From Lachnospiraceae bacterium UBA3863 (lineage in GTDB: Bacteria > Bacillota > Clostridia > Lachnospirales > Lachnospiraceae): a stretch of 14,246 nt of DNA. This document shows, in pieces, positions 13,446 through 14,246 of the stretch. Made by a program: the position numbers and the translations under genes. Positions within the stretch are counted from its first letter, which is position 1; the number at the start of each line of letters is the position of its first letter. The notes below the pieces were generated by a model. The model was not told the DNA's origin, did no database searches, and saw nothing but the letters and a program-made list of their open reading frames with translations. Location: contig DGGX01000244.1 of assembly GCA_002392385.1 (NCBI GenBank), forward strand, positions 1 through 14,246. Direction: 5' to 3'.

Positions 13446-14246
13446 TTAATTGCTGATCTGGTCATCGGCCATCCCGTACCGTTCCATGTAGCGGTAGAAA
13501 GTGCGGCGGGAGATGCCGAGACTGTCTGCGGCCTTGCTGCGGTTGTTGCCATTGATCTCCAGTGCTGCGATCACATCCTCACGGGAGACTGTTTTGCGCC
13601 TGCGGATCACGGGCGGAGGTCCCGGTTCTGAGACGGTGGGGGGAGGCGAAGAAGGAGATGCCGGTACAGCCGGAGAAACAGGTGTGCTCGATGAAGCAGG
13701 AACTCCTGACGAGACCGGTACAACCTGGGGGGCAGTCGGAACAGGCGGGATCCCTGCCGGGATCTGCTCCGCCGGAATCATCAGGTTCTCCAGAATATCC
13801 TCCCGGTGGATGGTGTCGCCGGGGTACAGCTGTACGATGCTCTCCAGCAGATACTGGAGCTCCCGCACGTTGCCGTTCCACGGCAGCCGCTGCAGGAGCT
13901 CCGCTGCTTCGGGGGACAGCTTCATCCCGGACGGACGGCCGATCCGGCGGCAGATCGAGTCAATGAAATGCTCTGAGAGGGGGAGAATGTCCTCCCTGCG
14001 TTCCCTGAGGGGAGGCAGGATCAGCTTCATCGTGCCGAGACGGTAGAACAGGTCCGCGCGGAAGCGTTTCTGGGAGATCATCTCGGGAATGTTGGCGTTG
14101 GTGGCGGAGATGATCTTGACATCCACGTCCAGAAGTTTGTTACCTCCCAGGCGCATCAGCTGTTTCTGCTCCACGACGCGCAGCAGACTGGCCTGCAGGT
14201 CCATGGGCAGTTCTCCGATCTCGTCCAGGAAGATCGTGCCGCCGTC
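13446..14246 (-). CDS. Sigma-54-dependent transcriptional activator (AAA+ and Fis-type HTH), C-terminal part
   Basis: The frame is open to the window edge; 266 residues are visible and the N-terminal sensor domain, Walker A and GAFTGA loop lie outside. In order from the edge: Walker B (GGTIFLDEIGELP), the arginine-finger region (FRADLFYRLGTM), PPLRERREDILPL, sensor II (LPWNGNVRELQYLLE, residues 121-135), then a Pro/Ser/Ala-rich linker of about 60 residues (158-217). A Fis-type helix-turn-helix ends it (DVIAALEINGNNRSKAADSL, then GISRRTFYRYMERYG). These proteins bind upstream enhancers and use ATP to open sigma-54 promoters. It is transcribed toward the SDR-CoA-transferase operon and ends at a strong terminator. 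With four sigma-54 promoters nearby it is the likely activator of this cluster, responding to a signal sensed by the missing N-terminus. The long linker is unusual. Confidence 0.95.
   Translation of the reverse strand, partial: DGGTIFLDEIGELPMDLQASLLRVVEQKQLMRLGGNKLLDVDVKIISATNANIPEMISQKRFRADLFYRLGTMKLILPPLRERREDILPLSEHFIDSICRRIGRPSGMKLSPEAAELLQRLPWNGNVRELQYLLESIVQLYPGDTIHREDILENLMIPAEQIPAGIPPVPTAPQVVPVSSGVPASSSTPVSPAVPASPSSPPPTVSEPGPPPVIRRRKTVSREDVIAALEINGNNRSKAADSLGISRRTFYRYMERYGMADDQISN

Noticed and set aside
1..14246. CRISPR arrays, tRNA or rRNA genes, insertion sequences, phage genes or toxin-antitoxin pairs
   Set aside because: No regular spaced repeats, tRNA-like folds, rRNA blocks, transposase or integrase motifs were seen in the window.

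Overview
The window looks like the chromosome of a GC-rich anaerobic Firmicute, probably a Lachnospiraceae- or Oscillospiraceae-like gut or rumen clostridium. This is inferred from strong AAAGGAG ribosome binding sites, a clostridial-type sigma-54 protein, a MATE pump of the kind common in clostridia, and CoA-based acid metabolism genes. I cannot name a species.

Layout. Positions 3-1881 (+) hold an efflux block: the tail of an ABC exporter and a complete MATE transporter. Positions 2038-3285 (+) encode a family III (CaiB/BaiF) CoA-transferase. A leftward block follows: rpoN (sigma-54, 3375-4739), an MFS transporter (4888-6132) and an acyl-CoA dehydrogenase-like flavoprotein (6257-7441). A 346-bp divergent control region (7442-7787) leads into a rightward block: a lactonase-type metallo-beta-lactamase-fold hydrolase (7788-8555) and two tandem paralogous alpha/beta-hydrolase esterases (8598-9503, 9641-10549). 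Next is a second operon holding a broken SDR dehydrogenase (10807-11408), a broken MmgE/PrpD-family gene (11602-12106) and a second family III CoA-transferase (12140-13357). The window ends in the C-terminal part of a leftward sigma-54 activator (13446 to the edge).

How it fits together. I see four -24/-12 (sigma-54) promoters, directly upstream of the first CoA-transferase, the acyl-CoA dehydrogenase, the lactonase and the SDR operon. rpoN itself has a normal -35/-10 promoter, and an enhancer-binding activator lies at the edge. The metabolic genes therefore look like one locally encoded sigma-54 regulon. A recurring TGTGCC/GGCACA element, often as an inverted repeat, lies near these promoters and is a candidate activator site. 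The enzymes suggest uptake of an ester- or lactone-containing organic acid, hydrolysis, CoA activation by transfer, and oxidation or reduction of the acyl-CoA. The substrate cannot be read from the sequence.

Oddities. The acyl-CoA dehydrogenase lacks Glu at both positions where the family places its catalytic base. The SDR gene keeps its start and Shine-Dalgarno sequence but has lost the cofactor-binding N-terminus, with a frame break. The MmgE/PrpD gene keeps only its C-terminal third. These are either real decay or assembly deletions.
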